Below, one piece after another: positions 27,401-35,608 of a stretch of DNA of 55,327 bases (position 1 is its first letter; the number at the start of each line of letters is the position of its first letter). This stretch comes from an uncultured Oscillospiraceae bacterium (lineage in GTDB: Bacteria > Bacillota > Clostridia > Oscillospirales > Oscillospiraceae). The DNA lies in assembly GCA_934667095.1 (NCBI GenBank), contig CAKULE010000019.1, positions 1 to 55,327 on the forward strand, given 5' to 3'. The position numbers were made by a program, and so were the translations under genes. Below the pieces are notes generated by a model, which saw nothing but the letters and a program-made list of their open reading frames with translations, did not search any database and was not told the DNA's origin.

Positions 27401-27749
27401 GGCCGGTGAGAAAGGCAGGCTTGCGGGAGGGGGCCTTGTAGAGCCGCAGAGCATCCCCCACCTGCCGCAGGGCGGAGTAGAGCAGCAGCATCCGTCCGCC
27501 GGCATCCAGCATGGGGGCAGCTCCGCCGCCCAGCAGATCGGCGAGCCGCCCGGCCAGCCGGGTGAAGGACAGCACCTCGCACCGGGCGCAGGCGGTGTTC
27601 CCCAGCAGGCGGCAGAGGGCGCGCTCGCTCTCGTGGGAGTACTGCTCCGGCACGATGAGTACCCGGCGGGGGGCCTCGCTGCGGCCCATCCGCTCCAGCA
27701 GGGCACGGCGGCTGTCCTGCCCCGCCCGGGCGTACAGCAGCGTCAGCAT
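24447..27749 (-). CDS. addB: ATP-dependent helicase/nuclease subunit B (AddB)
   Basis: The 1100-residue protein has the AddB N-terminus (IVPEQYSHESERAL), an inactive helicase-like middle, and a C-terminal nuclease domain (LRVVDYKTGKKSF). It also has the four-cysteine iron-sulfur staple: LLNSCHFGYFM plus CRWCEYRAAC near the end. The N-terminal Walker A, usually GRAGSGKT, reads ARAGQDSR at residues 7-14 and lacks the Lys and Thr. It follows gluQRS by 15 bases and overlaps addA. Confidence 0.95.
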   Translation of the reverse strand: MLTLLYARAGQDSRRALLERMGRSEAPRRVLIVPEQYSHESERALCRLLGNTACARCEVLSFTRLAGRLADLLGGGAAPMLDAGGRMLLLYSALRQVGDALRLYKAPSRKPAFLTGLLATIDECRSYQVGPDVLMEAGEALGGRQGDKWRDIGLIYAAYNALCADSAADPRTRLDRLADQLGQCGWAEDKEIYIHGFTDFTPQEGAVIAALAARCPVTAALNAGDGDDPAGIFEPARRAARRLKAAMVRQGTEWREETLAGYGRAEPSLAFLERSLFGPLPEPWASPCAVTRVRAADPRREVEWAAAEILKLLRGGLRCRDIAVCARRMDGYGELIDSVFARCGIPVFRAAVDDVLQKPVMALVTAALAAAAEDYPYEELFRYFKTDLTGLTRQERDELENYVLTWDLHGSAWTRERLWDMHPEGYGQTFTEEQRAQVAALDALRRRAIAPLEELRRDPDHTGRGRALALYRLMEGIGLPARLAQRAAALEGRGDLNTAAQYRQLWGIISGALEQCALLLGDTELELDEFSRLFSLALSQYDVGAIPVSLDRVTVGEAPRLAHKEVKVLFFLGADSRAVPDCSPAPGLFSDQDRDLLAEQEVELAPRQEDKLRREFTIAYETCAIPTQRLYLSYAAADGVGEERLPCLLWERLELLFPAAAPVTAGESRLAAPASALELAGESPRLAAALRAVSGYGERVDRVEQAARWRRGSLSPAGVRALYGPVVGMSATRLDLLNSCHFGYFMRYGLDAKPRRQAAFRPTEYGTFVHAVLEGVLGRAAALGGVKALAADGGLRRALAAQEAERYEREVLSGLEGETARLRYLFDRMKGAALAVVDSVAAELAASDFTPARFELGFGRGQELPPVEAENGVRLSLTGFVDRLDQWEHEGRRYLRVVDYKTGKKSFDFSDVEDGRGLQMLLYLFALKKYGAAALGPGEIVPAGVLYVPARTPLLDGDRTMTDAQVAAGRDRLLRRQGLVLDDPAVLSAMEHTDGPYRFLPVAEGRGRGDYLVSAEQMEALDEYITDALTAAAGELAKGNIAADPYWHDGNRNACRWCEYRAACHFESACGDVKRRRKGVSSGEFWAWMARRKEGEDHGL

Positions 27750-27764
27750 GGGCTCTCCTCCTCT

Positions 27765-28691
27765 CTATCGCAGTTTATCGATCACAATGTCGTCCCGGGG
27801 CACCTTCGCCCAATCGAAGATGCCCGCCAGCTCAGAGGCTATGATAGGCTCCGGCCGGTCCAATAAACCGGACAGCCAGCCCAGCAGGCCCAGCACCTCC
27901 TCCGGGCGGTACTTCTGCCGCAGGGCGCCCATGTCCAGGTCTCCGTCCCGCTTGGACAGGCGGCGGCCCGCCCCGTCCACCAGCAGGGGCACGTGGTAAA
28001 ACTCCGGCGGTTCATAGCCCAGCGTCCGGTGGAGCCACGCCTGCCGGGGCGCAGAGGTCAGCAGATCGCACCCCCGCACCACCCGGGTGATCCCCATGGC
28101 GGCGTCGTCCGCCACCACCGCCAGCTGGTAGGCCCACACCCCGTCGGACCGGCGGATGAGGTAGTCCCCGCAGTCCCGGCGGAGGTTCTCCCGGCAGGGG
28201 CCCATGTGGCCGTCGATCACCTCTACCGTCTCGTCAGGCACCCGCACCCGCCACGCCGGCGGGCGCAGGGCCGTGTGCGACCCCCGCTCCGCCGCCGTCA
28301 GACGGGCACAGGGGCACGCACCGCTCTCCCTGGGCTCTCCCCGGTGGGGGGCGGAGGCCGCCAACCGCTGGGCCCGGGTACACCAGCAGGGATAGACCAG
28401 ATCCATGGCCCGCAGCTTTTCAAACTCCGCCCGGTAGCGCTCCCCCCGGCAGGACTGCATATGGGCCGGCTCCAGCCCGCCCTCGTCCCAGTTCAGGCCC
28501 AGCCAGAGCAGGTCGTCCAGCAGGATCTCCGCCTTCTCCCGGCTGCAACGGTCGGGGTCCAGATCCTCGATGCGCAGGAGCATCACGCCGCCCCGGCTGC
28601 GCACATCCAGCCACGCCAGCAGGGCGGAAAACAGGTTGCCCAGATGCATCCGCCCGCTGGGACTGGGGGCAAATCGGCCGCGGATCTCCAC
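27765..28691 (-). CDS. gluQ: Glutamyl-Q tRNA(Asp) synthetase
   Basis: The 308-residue protein is the catalytic half of a glutamyl-tRNA synthetase without the anticodon-binding domain, as in GluQRS, which attaches glutamate to queuosine of tRNA-Asp. It has the HIGH-like region (APSPSGRMHLGN), zinc-site cysteines (CWCTRAQR and CPC), and a KMSKS-like RLSKRDGD. The length matches GluQRS and not GltX, which is about 480 residues. It heads the gluQRS-addB-addA unit. Confidence 0.9.
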   Translation of the reverse strand: MEIRGRFAPSPSGRMHLGNLFSALLAWLDVRSRGGVMLLRIEDLDPDRCSREKAEILLDDLLWLGLNWDEGGLEPAHMQSCRGERYRAEFEKLRAMDLVYPCWCTRAQRLAASAPHRGEPRESGACPCARLTAAERGSHTALRPPAWRVRVPDETVEVIDGHMGPCRENLRRDCGDYLIRRSDGVWAYQLAVVADDAAMGITRVVRGCDLLTSAPRQAWLHRTLGYEPPEFYHVPLLVDGAGRRLSKRDGDLDMGALRQKYRPEEVLGLLGWLSGLLDRPEPIIASELAGIFDWAKVPRDDIVIDKLR

Positions 28692-28710
28692 TGGTTCTCC
28701 CTCCTTTTTG

Positions 28711-28745
28711 AAAAAAGACCGCCGCCGCGAATTGCGGCGGCGGTC
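28711..28745 (-). terminator. ftsZ terminator
   Basis: GACCGCCGCCGC pairs with GCGGCGGCGGTC around a five-base loop and is followed on the minus strand by TTTTTT. Confidence 0.88.
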
Positions 28746-28757
28746 ACTTTCGTCGTC

Positions 28758-29873
28758 TTACTTCTTGTTGAAGATCTTGAAAATATCGTCGAAGGGGTCG
28801 GTCTCGGGGGGCTCCTTCTCGTCCTCGGCGATGGGGGTGGGGGCAACCACGCCGCCCACGCCCGCGGGCACGCAGTCAGGCTTGTCCTCCTTCTGGGCAT
28901 TGGGGGCGGGGTTGGCCACGCCGCCGAAGCCGGTGGCAATGACGGTGACGCGGATCTCGTCCTGAAGGGTCTCGTCAAAGGCGGCACCCATCATGAACAG
29001 GGCCTCGGGGTCGGCGACCTCCTTGACCATGTTGGCGGCGATCTCCACCTCGTCCAGCCCGATGTCCAACGGGCCGGTGATGTTGACGATGATGCCCTTG
29101 GCGCCCTGAATAGAGGTCTCCAGCAGAGGGCTGTTGATGGCGATGCGGGTGGCCTCCTCCGCCTTGTTCTTGCCCGCGGCGCGGCCCACACCCATGTGGG
29201 CCAGGCCGGCGTCCTTCATGACGGCGGTGACATCGGCAAAGTCCAGATTGATGAGGCCGGTGGTGGTGATCAGGTCGGAGATGGACTGCACCGCCTGACG
29301 CAGCACGTCGTCGGCAATGGAGAAAGCGTTGGCAAAGGTGATCTTCTCGTCGGTGGCGTACTGCAGCCGGTCATTGGGAATGATGACCAGAGAGTCCACC
29401 TTGGAGCGCAGCTCCTCGATGCCCTTCTGGGCAGCCTCCATACGGCGGCGGCCCTCGAAACTGAAGGGCTTGGTGACCACGCCCACGGTGAGGATGCCCT
29501 TTTCCTTGGCGATCTCGGCCACCACGGGGGCCGCGCCGGTGCCGGTGCCGCCGCCCATGCCGGCGGTGACGAAGACCATGTCGGTGCCCTCCAGCACGGC
29601 GGCGATCTGCTCCTTGCTCTCCTTGGCAGACTCACGGCCCACCTCGGGGTTGGCGCCCGCGCCCTTGCCGCCGGTCAGCTTCTCGCCGATGGGCAGCTTC
29701 TGGGTGGCCTGAGAGGCGTTCAGGCACTGGCGGTCGGTGTTGATGGCGATGAACTCGATGCCCTGCATGCCGGAACTCACCATGCGGTTGACCACGTTAT
29801 TGCCGCCGCCGCCGACGCCGATCACCTTCAGCACGTCGCCAGTCTTCACGGAAGTATCCATTGAAAAAGCCAT
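28758..29873 (-). CDS. ftsZ: Cell division protein FtsZ
   Basis: The 371-residue tubulin homologue forms the division ring. It has GGGGNN near 21-26, the GTP-binding signature GGGTGTG at 107-113, and a short linker ending in DDIFKIFNKK, the C-terminal peptide for membrane anchors. It is the last gene of the dcw region, but it is separated from ftsQ by a terminator and has its own promoter. Confidence 0.97.
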   Translation of the reverse strand: MAFSMDTSVKTGDVLKVIGVGGGGNNVVNRMVSSGMQGIEFIAINTDRQCLNASQATQKLPIGEKLTGGKGAGANPEVGRESAKESKEQIAAVLEGTDMVFVTAGMGGGTGTGAAPVVAEIAKEKGILTVGVVTKPFSFEGRRRMEAAQKGIEELRSKVDSLVIIPNDRLQYATDEKITFANAFSIADDVLRQAVQSISDLITTTGLINLDFADVTAVMKDAGLAHMGVGRAAGKNKAEEATRIAINSPLLETSIQGAKGIIVNITGPLDIGLDEVEIAANMVKEVADPEALFMMGAAFDETLQDEIRVTVIATGFGGVANPAPNAQKEDKPDCVPAGVGGVVAPTPIAEDEKEPPETDPFDDIFKIFNKK

Positions 29874-29967
29874 AGTTCGGCCCTCCTGTATCAGATTTCG
29901 AGCGGAGAACGGGGGCAGACACGGCCGCTTTCAGCCCGCACCGCGTAAGTATACCATATCTTGTACC

Positions 29968-29996
29968 ATTGTAGCCGTTTTCCCCCCAGCGGTCAA
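29968..29996 (-). promoter_or_regulatory. ftsZ promoter
   Basis: On the minus strand TTGACC (29991-29996), 17 bases, TACAAT (29968-29973). An extended -10, TGGTATACT, 20 bases downstream may be a second start. The leader to ftsZ is about 90 bases. Confidence 0.6.
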
Positions 29997-30029
29997 TAGA
30001 AAATAAGAAGTTTTTTGGCCGAAAGGCAA

Positions 30030-30061
30030 GAAAAAGGAGCCGCCGCAGTCCGCGGCAGCTC
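30030..30061 (-). terminator. Terminator after ftsQ
   Basis: GAGCTGCCGC pairs with GCGGCGGCTC on the minus strand, followed by CTTTTTC. It separates the dcw operon from ftsZ. Confidence 0.8.
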
Positions 30062-30063
30062 TC

Positions 30064-30822
30064 TCAGCTCTTCCGTTTGAAAATGACCTCCCCGTCCTTG
30101 ACGGTGAAGTCGAAAATGCCGGGCTCATTCTGGGGCATTTTCTCGCTCTCCAGCGCCTTTTGCAGCAGGCGGAGCATCCGCCCGTAGTCCCCGCCCCGGG
30201 GGAGCTTCAGGGTGTAGATGCCCCACTCCAGCGTCATGGACGCGGAGGCAGAACAGTCCAGCGCCGAGGCGTCGGAGAGCATCTCCTGCTCCTCCAGCGC
30301 GGTCAGCAGGTCCAGCACATACTCCAGCGTGCTGCCGGTCTCATCCTCCACCTGAAGGGTGCCGCCGGCATAGGGGGCCACCGCCCGCAGGCCGGTGACG
30401 GAGACCACCTTCTGATCTCCCGCCCGCTCCAGCAGCTTGCCCCGGGAGGAGATGAGCCAGCGGCCGTCGTTGCTGTCCACCGAGGCGGCCGCCGTCCGCT
30501 CCGTCACCGTGATGAGTACCCGGTCGGGCAGGACCCGGCGGATGGAGACGGTCTCCACATAGGGCAGGCTGGTGCGGATGGCCGCGGCGATCTTCCGCTT
30601 GGGCAGGGCGATGAGGTTGCTGCCCAGCTCGATGCCGGAGGCGTCCGCCACCTCCTGCCCGGTGTAGCGCACGCTGCCGGAGACCTCCACGGCGTTGACC
30701 CGGAAGAACACCACGCAGGCCGTCACCACCGCCGCAAGGCAGAGCAGGACGGACAGCAGCTTGTAGATGCCGCTGAACCGGCCCCGCCGCTTCCGCCGGC
30801 GGTGGCTGCGCTCTTTTGCCAT
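30064..30822 (-). CDS. ftsQ: Cell division protein FtsQ/DivIB
   Basis: The 252-residue protein has a basic cytoplasmic start (RRRKRRGR), one membrane segment at about 20-42, a POTRA domain (VEVSGSVRYTGQEV, then VLPDRVLITVTER), and the FtsQ/DivIB beta domain. It links early and late divisome proteins. It is the last gene before the terminator of the dcw operon. Confidence 0.9.
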   Translation of the reverse strand: MAKERSHRRRKRRGRFSGIYKLLSVLLCLAAVVTACVVFFRVNAVEVSGSVRYTGQEVADASGIELGSNLIALPKRKIAAAIRTSLPYVETVSIRRVLPDRVLITVTERTAAASVDSNDGRWLISSRGKLLERAGDQKVVSVTGLRAVAPYAGGTLQVEDETGSTLEYVLDLLTALEEQEMLSDASALDCSASASMTLEWGIYTLKLPRGGDYGRMLRLLQKALESEKMPQNEPGIFDFTVKDGEVIFKRKS

Positions 30823-30848
30823 GGTATTCCCCCCATTCTTTCGTAGGA

Positions 30849-32102
30849 TCAGCCCCGGCGGGCTCTGCCGCCCAGCCGGGTGAGCATGGTCTCCAGCGCC
30901 TCATAGCCCCGGTCGATGTGGTCCACGCCGGCGAGAACGCTCTCCCCCTCGGCGGCCAGCGCGGCCACGGCCAGCGCGCCCCCGCCCCGGAGGTCCCGGG
31001 CGGCCACATGAGCGCCCCGCAGGCGCTCCACCCCCCGCACCACCGCCACCCGGCCCTCCGTGGTGATGTCCGCGCCCATACGGCGCAGCTCCTCCACATG
31101 GCGGAAGCGGCTGTCAAAGAGATTTTCCACAAACACCGTGCTCCCCCGGGCGGTACACAGGGCCGCCATCACCGGGGCCTGCGCGTCGGTGGGGAAGCCG
31201 GGGTAGGGTGCCGTGCGCACGGTGGGCACGGCCAGCAGGGGCCGGTCCGGGTCCCGGGAGAGGGCCGCGAAGGTCTCCCCGGTGTCCACCCGGCAGCCCG
31301 CCTGACGGAGCACCTCCAGCACCGGGGCCAGATGATCCCGGTCCACGCCGGAAAGCTCCACCCGCCCCCCTGCCGCCGCAGCAGCGGAGAGCAGCGTGGC
31401 CGCCACGATGCGGTCCCCCATGACAGCAAAGGCCCCGCCGTGGAGGGGCCGCCCGCCCACGATGGTGATGACGGAGCCCCCCGCCCCCCGGACGTGGGCT
31501 CCCATGGTGTTGAGGAAATCCTGAAGAGCGGCGATCTCCGGTTCCCTGGCGGCGTTGGTGATGGTAGTGACCCCCTGCCCGCCCACGGCGCACAGCATGG
31601 CGTTCTCCGTGGCCCCCACGCTGGGGATGGACAGCTGGATGTCGCCCCCGACGGGCCGGCCGGTGCAGACCAGACCGCCGCCCCGCTCCTCCACAGTGCA
31701 GCCCAGCGTGCGGATGGCCGCCAGATGGAGGTCGATGGGCCGGGGGCCCAGCTCGCAGCCGCCGGGGTAGCTCATCCGGGCTTCCCCCATACGGGCCAGC
31801 AGGGGGCCCAGAAAAATGATGGAGGACCGCATGGCCCGCATCTGCTCCTCCGGGATGGACGTACCGGACGCACCGGAGGCGTCCACCCGGATGGTGTGCC
31901 CCTCCTGCTCCGCCCGGCAGCCCAGACGGCGGAGGATGGCCAACGCCGCGTCCACGTCGGTAAGCCGGGGACAGTTGGACAGCTCCACCGGCCCGGGCAC
32001 CAGCAGGCACGCCGCCAGCAGGGGCAGCACGCAGTTCTTGGCCCCCTGCACCGTCAGCCGCCCCGACAGGGGGACACCCCCCTGTATGTACAGTTCACTC
32101 AT
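30849..32102 (-). CDS. murA: UDP-N-acetylglucosamine 1-carboxyvinyltransferase
   Basis: The 417-residue enzyme adds enolpyruvate to UDP-GlcNAc, the first committed step of peptidoglycan synthesis. Lys22-Asn23 and the fosfomycin-target cysteine Cys116 in PGGCELGPRP are present. It lies between murG and ftsQ in the dcw cluster, where many Clostridia have murB or murA. Confidence 0.95.
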   Translation of the reverse strand: MSELYIQGGVPLSGRLTVQGAKNCVLPLLAACLLVPGPVELSNCPRLTDVDAALAILRRLGCRAEQEGHTIRVDASGASGTSIPEEQMRAMRSSIIFLGPLLARMGEARMSYPGGCELGPRPIDLHLAAIRTLGCTVEERGGGLVCTGRPVGGDIQLSIPSVGATENAMLCAVGGQGVTTITNAAREPEIAALQDFLNTMGAHVRGAGGSVITIVGGRPLHGGAFAVMGDRIVAATLLSAAAAAGGRVELSGVDRDHLAPVLEVLRQAGCRVDTGETFAALSRDPDRPLLAVPTVRTAPYPGFPTDAQAPVMAALCTARGSTVFVENLFDSRFRHVEELRRMGADITTEGRVAVVRGVERLRGAHVAARDLRGGGALAVAALAAEGESVLAGVDHIDRGYEALETMLTRLGGRARRG

Positions 32103-32166
32103 GGCAAAGCCTCCCTCTGCACGGATGATGTTCTCACCATCCTATGCAGGGGGGCGGCTGTCGGGT

Positions 32167-33279
32167 TTATTTCAGCAGCTTTTCCAGCTCGGCAAAAATG
32201 TCTTCCGCCGCATGGGGGGCGGAGGCCTCCTTCAGCGCGCGGCCCATGGCCGCCCGGCGGGCCCCGTCCGCCAGCAGTCCGGTCACTGTGTCGTACAGCA
32301 GGGCGCCGGAGCAGTCCTTCTCCTCCAGCAGGACCACCCCGCCCCGGTCGGCGAGGACCTTGGCGTTCTTGTACTGGTGGTTGCCCGCCACAAAAGGAGA
32401 CGGCACCAGAATGGCCGGCCGGCCCAGCGCGGAGAGCTCCCCCAGCGTGGACGCCCCCGCCCGGCAGATTACCAGATCGGCGGCGGCCATAACGGTGGGC
32501 ATGTCATCGATGTAGGGCCGCACCTCGCTGGCGGTAACAGAGAGATTCTTGGCCTTCAGGGCGGCCTCCATGTCCTCATAGTCCCGGCCGGCGCCGTGGA
32601 TGTAGTGGAAACGGCGGCCCTCCGCGTCCCAGCGGTCCAGCAGGTCCAGCGTCATGTCGCTCATGTGGCCCGCACCCTGAGAGCCCCAGAAGGACACCAC
32701 CAGTGGCTGGCTGTCCGTCAGGCCCAGCGCGGCCCGGGCGCTCTCCCGGTCCAGCCGGAAAAACTCCCCCCGCACCGGCGTGCCGGTGGCGACCACCTTT
32801 TTCGCGTTCTGGTAGTACTCCGCCGCCTCCGGGAAGCCCACCATCACCAGGTCCACCTTGTCAGACAGGGTCCGGGTGGTGAGGCCGGGATAGGCGTTGG
32901 ACTCGTGAATGGCGGTGGGGATGCCCATGCGGGCGGCCTCCCGAACTGCGGGGAAGGAGGCATAACCGCCGGTGCCCACCACCAGATCAGGCTTAAAATT
33001 GCGCAGGATATTGGCCGCCTGCCGCCGGCCGATGGGGATCTTGAACAGGCTGCCCACGTTGTGCTTGATGACCCTCCATGTCCACGCCCGCTCAAAGGTA
33101 GACACCTTTACGGTGCGGATGGGATAGCCCGCCTGCTCCACAAGGCGCTGCTCCATGCCGCGCTCTGCGCCGATGAACAGCACCTCGCAGCCGGGGTAAT
33201 GGGCCTCGAACTGCTGGGCCACAGCGAGGGCCGGGTTCACATGCCCGGCGCTGCCGCCGCAGGTAAAGACAACTTTCAT
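32167..33279 (-). CDS. murG: Undecaprenyl-PP-MurNAc-pentapeptide GlcNAc transferase
   Basis: The 370-residue GT-B glycosyltransferase turns lipid I into lipid II. It has the N-terminal GGSAGH loop at residues 8-13, the VGTGGYAS segment, and the UDP-binding CRAGASTLGE near 270. It starts about ten bases after ftsW. Confidence 0.96.
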   Translation of the reverse strand: MKVVFTCGGSAGHVNPALAVAQQFEAHYPGCEVLFIGAERGMEQRLVEQAGYPIRTVKVSTFERAWTWRVIKHNVGSLFKIPIGRRQAANILRNFKPDLVVGTGGYASFPAVREAARMGIPTAIHESNAYPGLTTRTLSDKVDLVMVGFPEAAEYYQNAKKVVATGTPVRGEFFRLDRESARAALGLTDSQPLVVSFWGSQGAGHMSDMTLDLLDRWDAEGRRFHYIHGAGRDYEDMEAALKAKNLSVTASEVRPYIDDMPTVMAAADLVICRAGASTLGELSALGRPAILVPSPFVAGNHQYKNAKVLADRGGVVLLEEKDCSGALLYDTVTGLLADGARRAAMGRALKEASAPHAAEDIFAELEKLLK

Positions 33280-33289
33280 ATCCGCCCTC

Positions 33290-34522
33290 CTATTCCGCCT
33301 TCGGGGCTACGATCTGCCGGGAGACGCTCAAAATCACGCCCATGGACGCCATCTGGATCACCAGTGCCGTGCCGCCGTAGCTGAAGAACGGCAGGGAGAT
33401 GCCCGTGGTGGGCAGGGCCCCCGTGACCACGCCGATGTTCAGCAGGGTCTGGACGGCGATCAGGGTGGTGAGGCCCACCACCATCAGGGTGCCGAAGCGG
33501 TCCCGGGCGTGAAGGGCCAGCCAGTAGCCGCGGACGATGAGCAGCGCGAACAGGGCCAGAATAACCAGCGCGCCGATGAGGCCCAGCTCCTCGCAGCAGA
33601 TAGCGAAGACGAAGTCGTTGTGCTCCTCCGGGAGGAACAGGTATTTCTGCCGGCTGTTGCCCAGCCCGACGCCCAGCAGGCCGCCGGAACCGATGGCGAT
33701 CTGGGACTGCCAGAGCTGCCAGCCGTCTCCCTGCAGGTCGTCCAGCGGGTTGCGCCATGCATTGATACGCTTGGCCATGTAGGTGGTCTTGGTGATGAGG
33801 AACCATAGGCCGCCGCTCACCGCGGCAATGGCGGCCACAAACCACTTCCAGTTGATACCCGCCGCGAACAGCACCGCCGCCGCCGTCAGGCAGATGAGGA
33901 TCATGGCGGACATGTGGGGCTGCTTGTAGAGCAGGAAGAGCACCACCAGAAGGATCAGGCCGTAGGGGATTAGCTCCAGAAAGCCGATGCGGTCCAGAAA
34001 GGCACAGATGCGGCCGGTGAGCTTGCGCTTATCCCACTTTTTTGGCGCCTTCAGCTGGTCCTTCCGTTTGGATAGCTTGGCGGAGAAAAACATGACGATG
34101 GCGATCTTGACAAACTCTGAGGGCTGGAAGCGGATGCCCAGCTTCACCCACCGGCGGGCGCCGCCGCCGGAACGCCCCAGCGGTGTGAACACCAGGACCA
34201 GCAGCAGGATGGAGCCGACGAGGGCGGGCACGGACAGCAAACGCCAGCGCTGATAGTCGAACTTGGACACAGCCAGCATGATCACCACGCCCAGCACGGC
34301 GTAGAACAGCTGGCGCTTAAAGTAGTAATAGGGGTCCCCTCCGGTGTCAACGCTGGCGTCCAGATTGTAGTACGCCGAGGCGTAGGAGGCGGACAGCAGC
34401 ATGATGAGGCCCACCGCCGTCAGCAGCAGCACCAGCGCCAGAAAGGGCAGGTCCATGGGGCCGCGGGCCAGCTGCTGTTCGATGGTGAGGTCGCGCTTGG
34501 CACGGCGCTTGAACATACCCAT
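33290..34522 (-). CDS. ftsW: Peptidoglycan polymerase FtsW (SEDS family)
   Basis: The 410-residue protein has about ten membrane segments and SEDS motifs such as GRSGGGARRWVKLG, FQPSEFVK and the late GISLPFFSYGGTAL. It polymerises lipid II at the division site with its PBP partner. An insertion of basic residues (about 155-175) between membrane segments is hydrophilic. Its position between mraY and murG supports FtsW, although SpoVE is a close relative. Confidence 0.93.
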   Translation of the reverse strand: MGMFKRRAKRDLTIEQQLARGPMDLPFLALVLLLTAVGLIMLLSASYASAYYNLDASVDTGGDPYYYFKRQLFYAVLGVVIMLAVSKFDYQRWRLLSVPALVGSILLLVLVFTPLGRSGGGARRWVKLGIRFQPSEFVKIAIVMFFSAKLSKRKDQLKAPKKWDKRKLTGRICAFLDRIGFLELIPYGLILLVVLFLLYKQPHMSAMILICLTAAAVLFAAGINWKWFVAAIAAVSGGLWFLITKTTYMAKRINAWRNPLDDLQGDGWQLWQSQIAIGSGGLLGVGLGNSRQKYLFLPEEHNDFVFAICCEELGLIGALVILALFALLIVRGYWLALHARDRFGTLMVVGLTTLIAVQTLLNIGVVTGALPTTGISLPFFSYGGTALVIQMASMGVILSVSRQIVAPKAE

Positions 34523-34556
34523 TCCTCCCTTCGGGGTGATTTGGCCGGATACTCTC

Positions 34557-35543
34557 TCAGATCACCTGCCGGTACATGCACCCCACAAAGGCGAGGATGC
34601 AGAAGGCCGCGGTGATGGCGGTGAAGGTGAGGACGATGCGCACCTCGCTCCAGCCGCCCAGCTCCAGGTGGTGGTGCAGGGGGGCCATGCGGAAGATTCG
34701 CTTGCCGTGGCTCAGCTTGAAATAGCCCACCTGAATGATGTCACTGAGGGTCTCGGCGATGTAGATGATGCCCACGGGGATGAGCACCAGCGGCGCGTCC
34801 ATGGCAAAAGCCATGCCGCACACCGCCCCGCCCAGAAACAGGGAGCCGGTATCTCCCATGAAGACCTTGGCGGGGTAGAAATTGTAGATGAGGAAGCCCA
34901 GCAGGCCGCCAGCCAGCGCCCCGGCGAAGATGCCGGCAGGGCCCTTATCCCACCACGCGGAGAGCGCCATGAAGAACACCGCCACCGGCAGGGTCACGGA
35001 GCCGGCCAGGCCGTCCAGCCCGTCGGTGAGGTTCACGGCGTTGACGCAGCCCACGATGACAAAGGCGGCAAAGATGAGATACACCAGCCACGGCAGATGC
35101 CAGTAGGTGTTGAAGAAGGGAATGTACAGGTTGGGGGACAGATGGCCGGTGAGGCGCAGCAGGGCCAGAAAGGCCACCGCCGCCGCCAGCTGCAGCAGAA
35201 ACTTGGGCCCGGCGGTGAGGCCGGTGTTGTCGTGCTTCTTCACCTTGGCGTAATCATCGATGAAGCCGATGGCGCCGTATACCAGCGCGAAAGCGAGGAT
35301 AAACAGGGCGGTGAGGTTGCCCTCCCGCATGTCCCGCCAGCCGAAGATGAGCACCGCCGCGGTGATACCCACCATGAACATGATGCCGCCCATGGTGGGG
35401 GTGCCCTCCTTGCCCTTGTGCCAATTGGGCCCGATCTCCTTGATGGACTGCCCCGCCTTCAGGGCCCGCAGGGCGGGGATGAGGAACTTGCCCACCACCG
35501 CCGACACCACAAAGGCGACCACTGCCGCCAAAACCATACGCAT
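34557..35543 (-). CDS. mraY: Phospho-MurNAc-pentapeptide transferase
   Basis: The 328-residue membrane enzyme makes lipid I. It has the TPTMGG motif near 50, the IGFIDDYAK motif with the Asp pair, and the NLTDGLDGLAG motif. About ten membrane segments are predicted. Confidence 0.96.
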   Translation of the reverse strand: MRMVLAAVVAFVVSAVVGKFLIPALRALKAGQSIKEIGPNWHKGKEGTPTMGGIMFMVGITAAVLIFGWRDMREGNLTALFILAFALVYGAIGFIDDYAKVKKHDNTGLTAGPKFLLQLAAAVAFLALLRLTGHLSPNLYIPFFNTYWHLPWLVYLIFAAFVIVGCVNAVNLTDGLDGLAGSVTLPVAVFFMALSAWWDKGPAGIFAGALAGGLLGFLIYNFYPAKVFMGDTGSLFLGGAVCGMAFAMDAPLVLIPVGIIYIAETLSDIIQVGYFKLSHGKRIFRMAPLHHHLELGGWSEVRIVLTFTAITAAFCILAFVGCMYRQVI

Positions 35544-35608
35544 ACCGATGACCTCCGTAACTCTCTTTTGTCAAACAAACTGCTCTGGGGAAGGGGCTCC
35601 CCGGGCGC

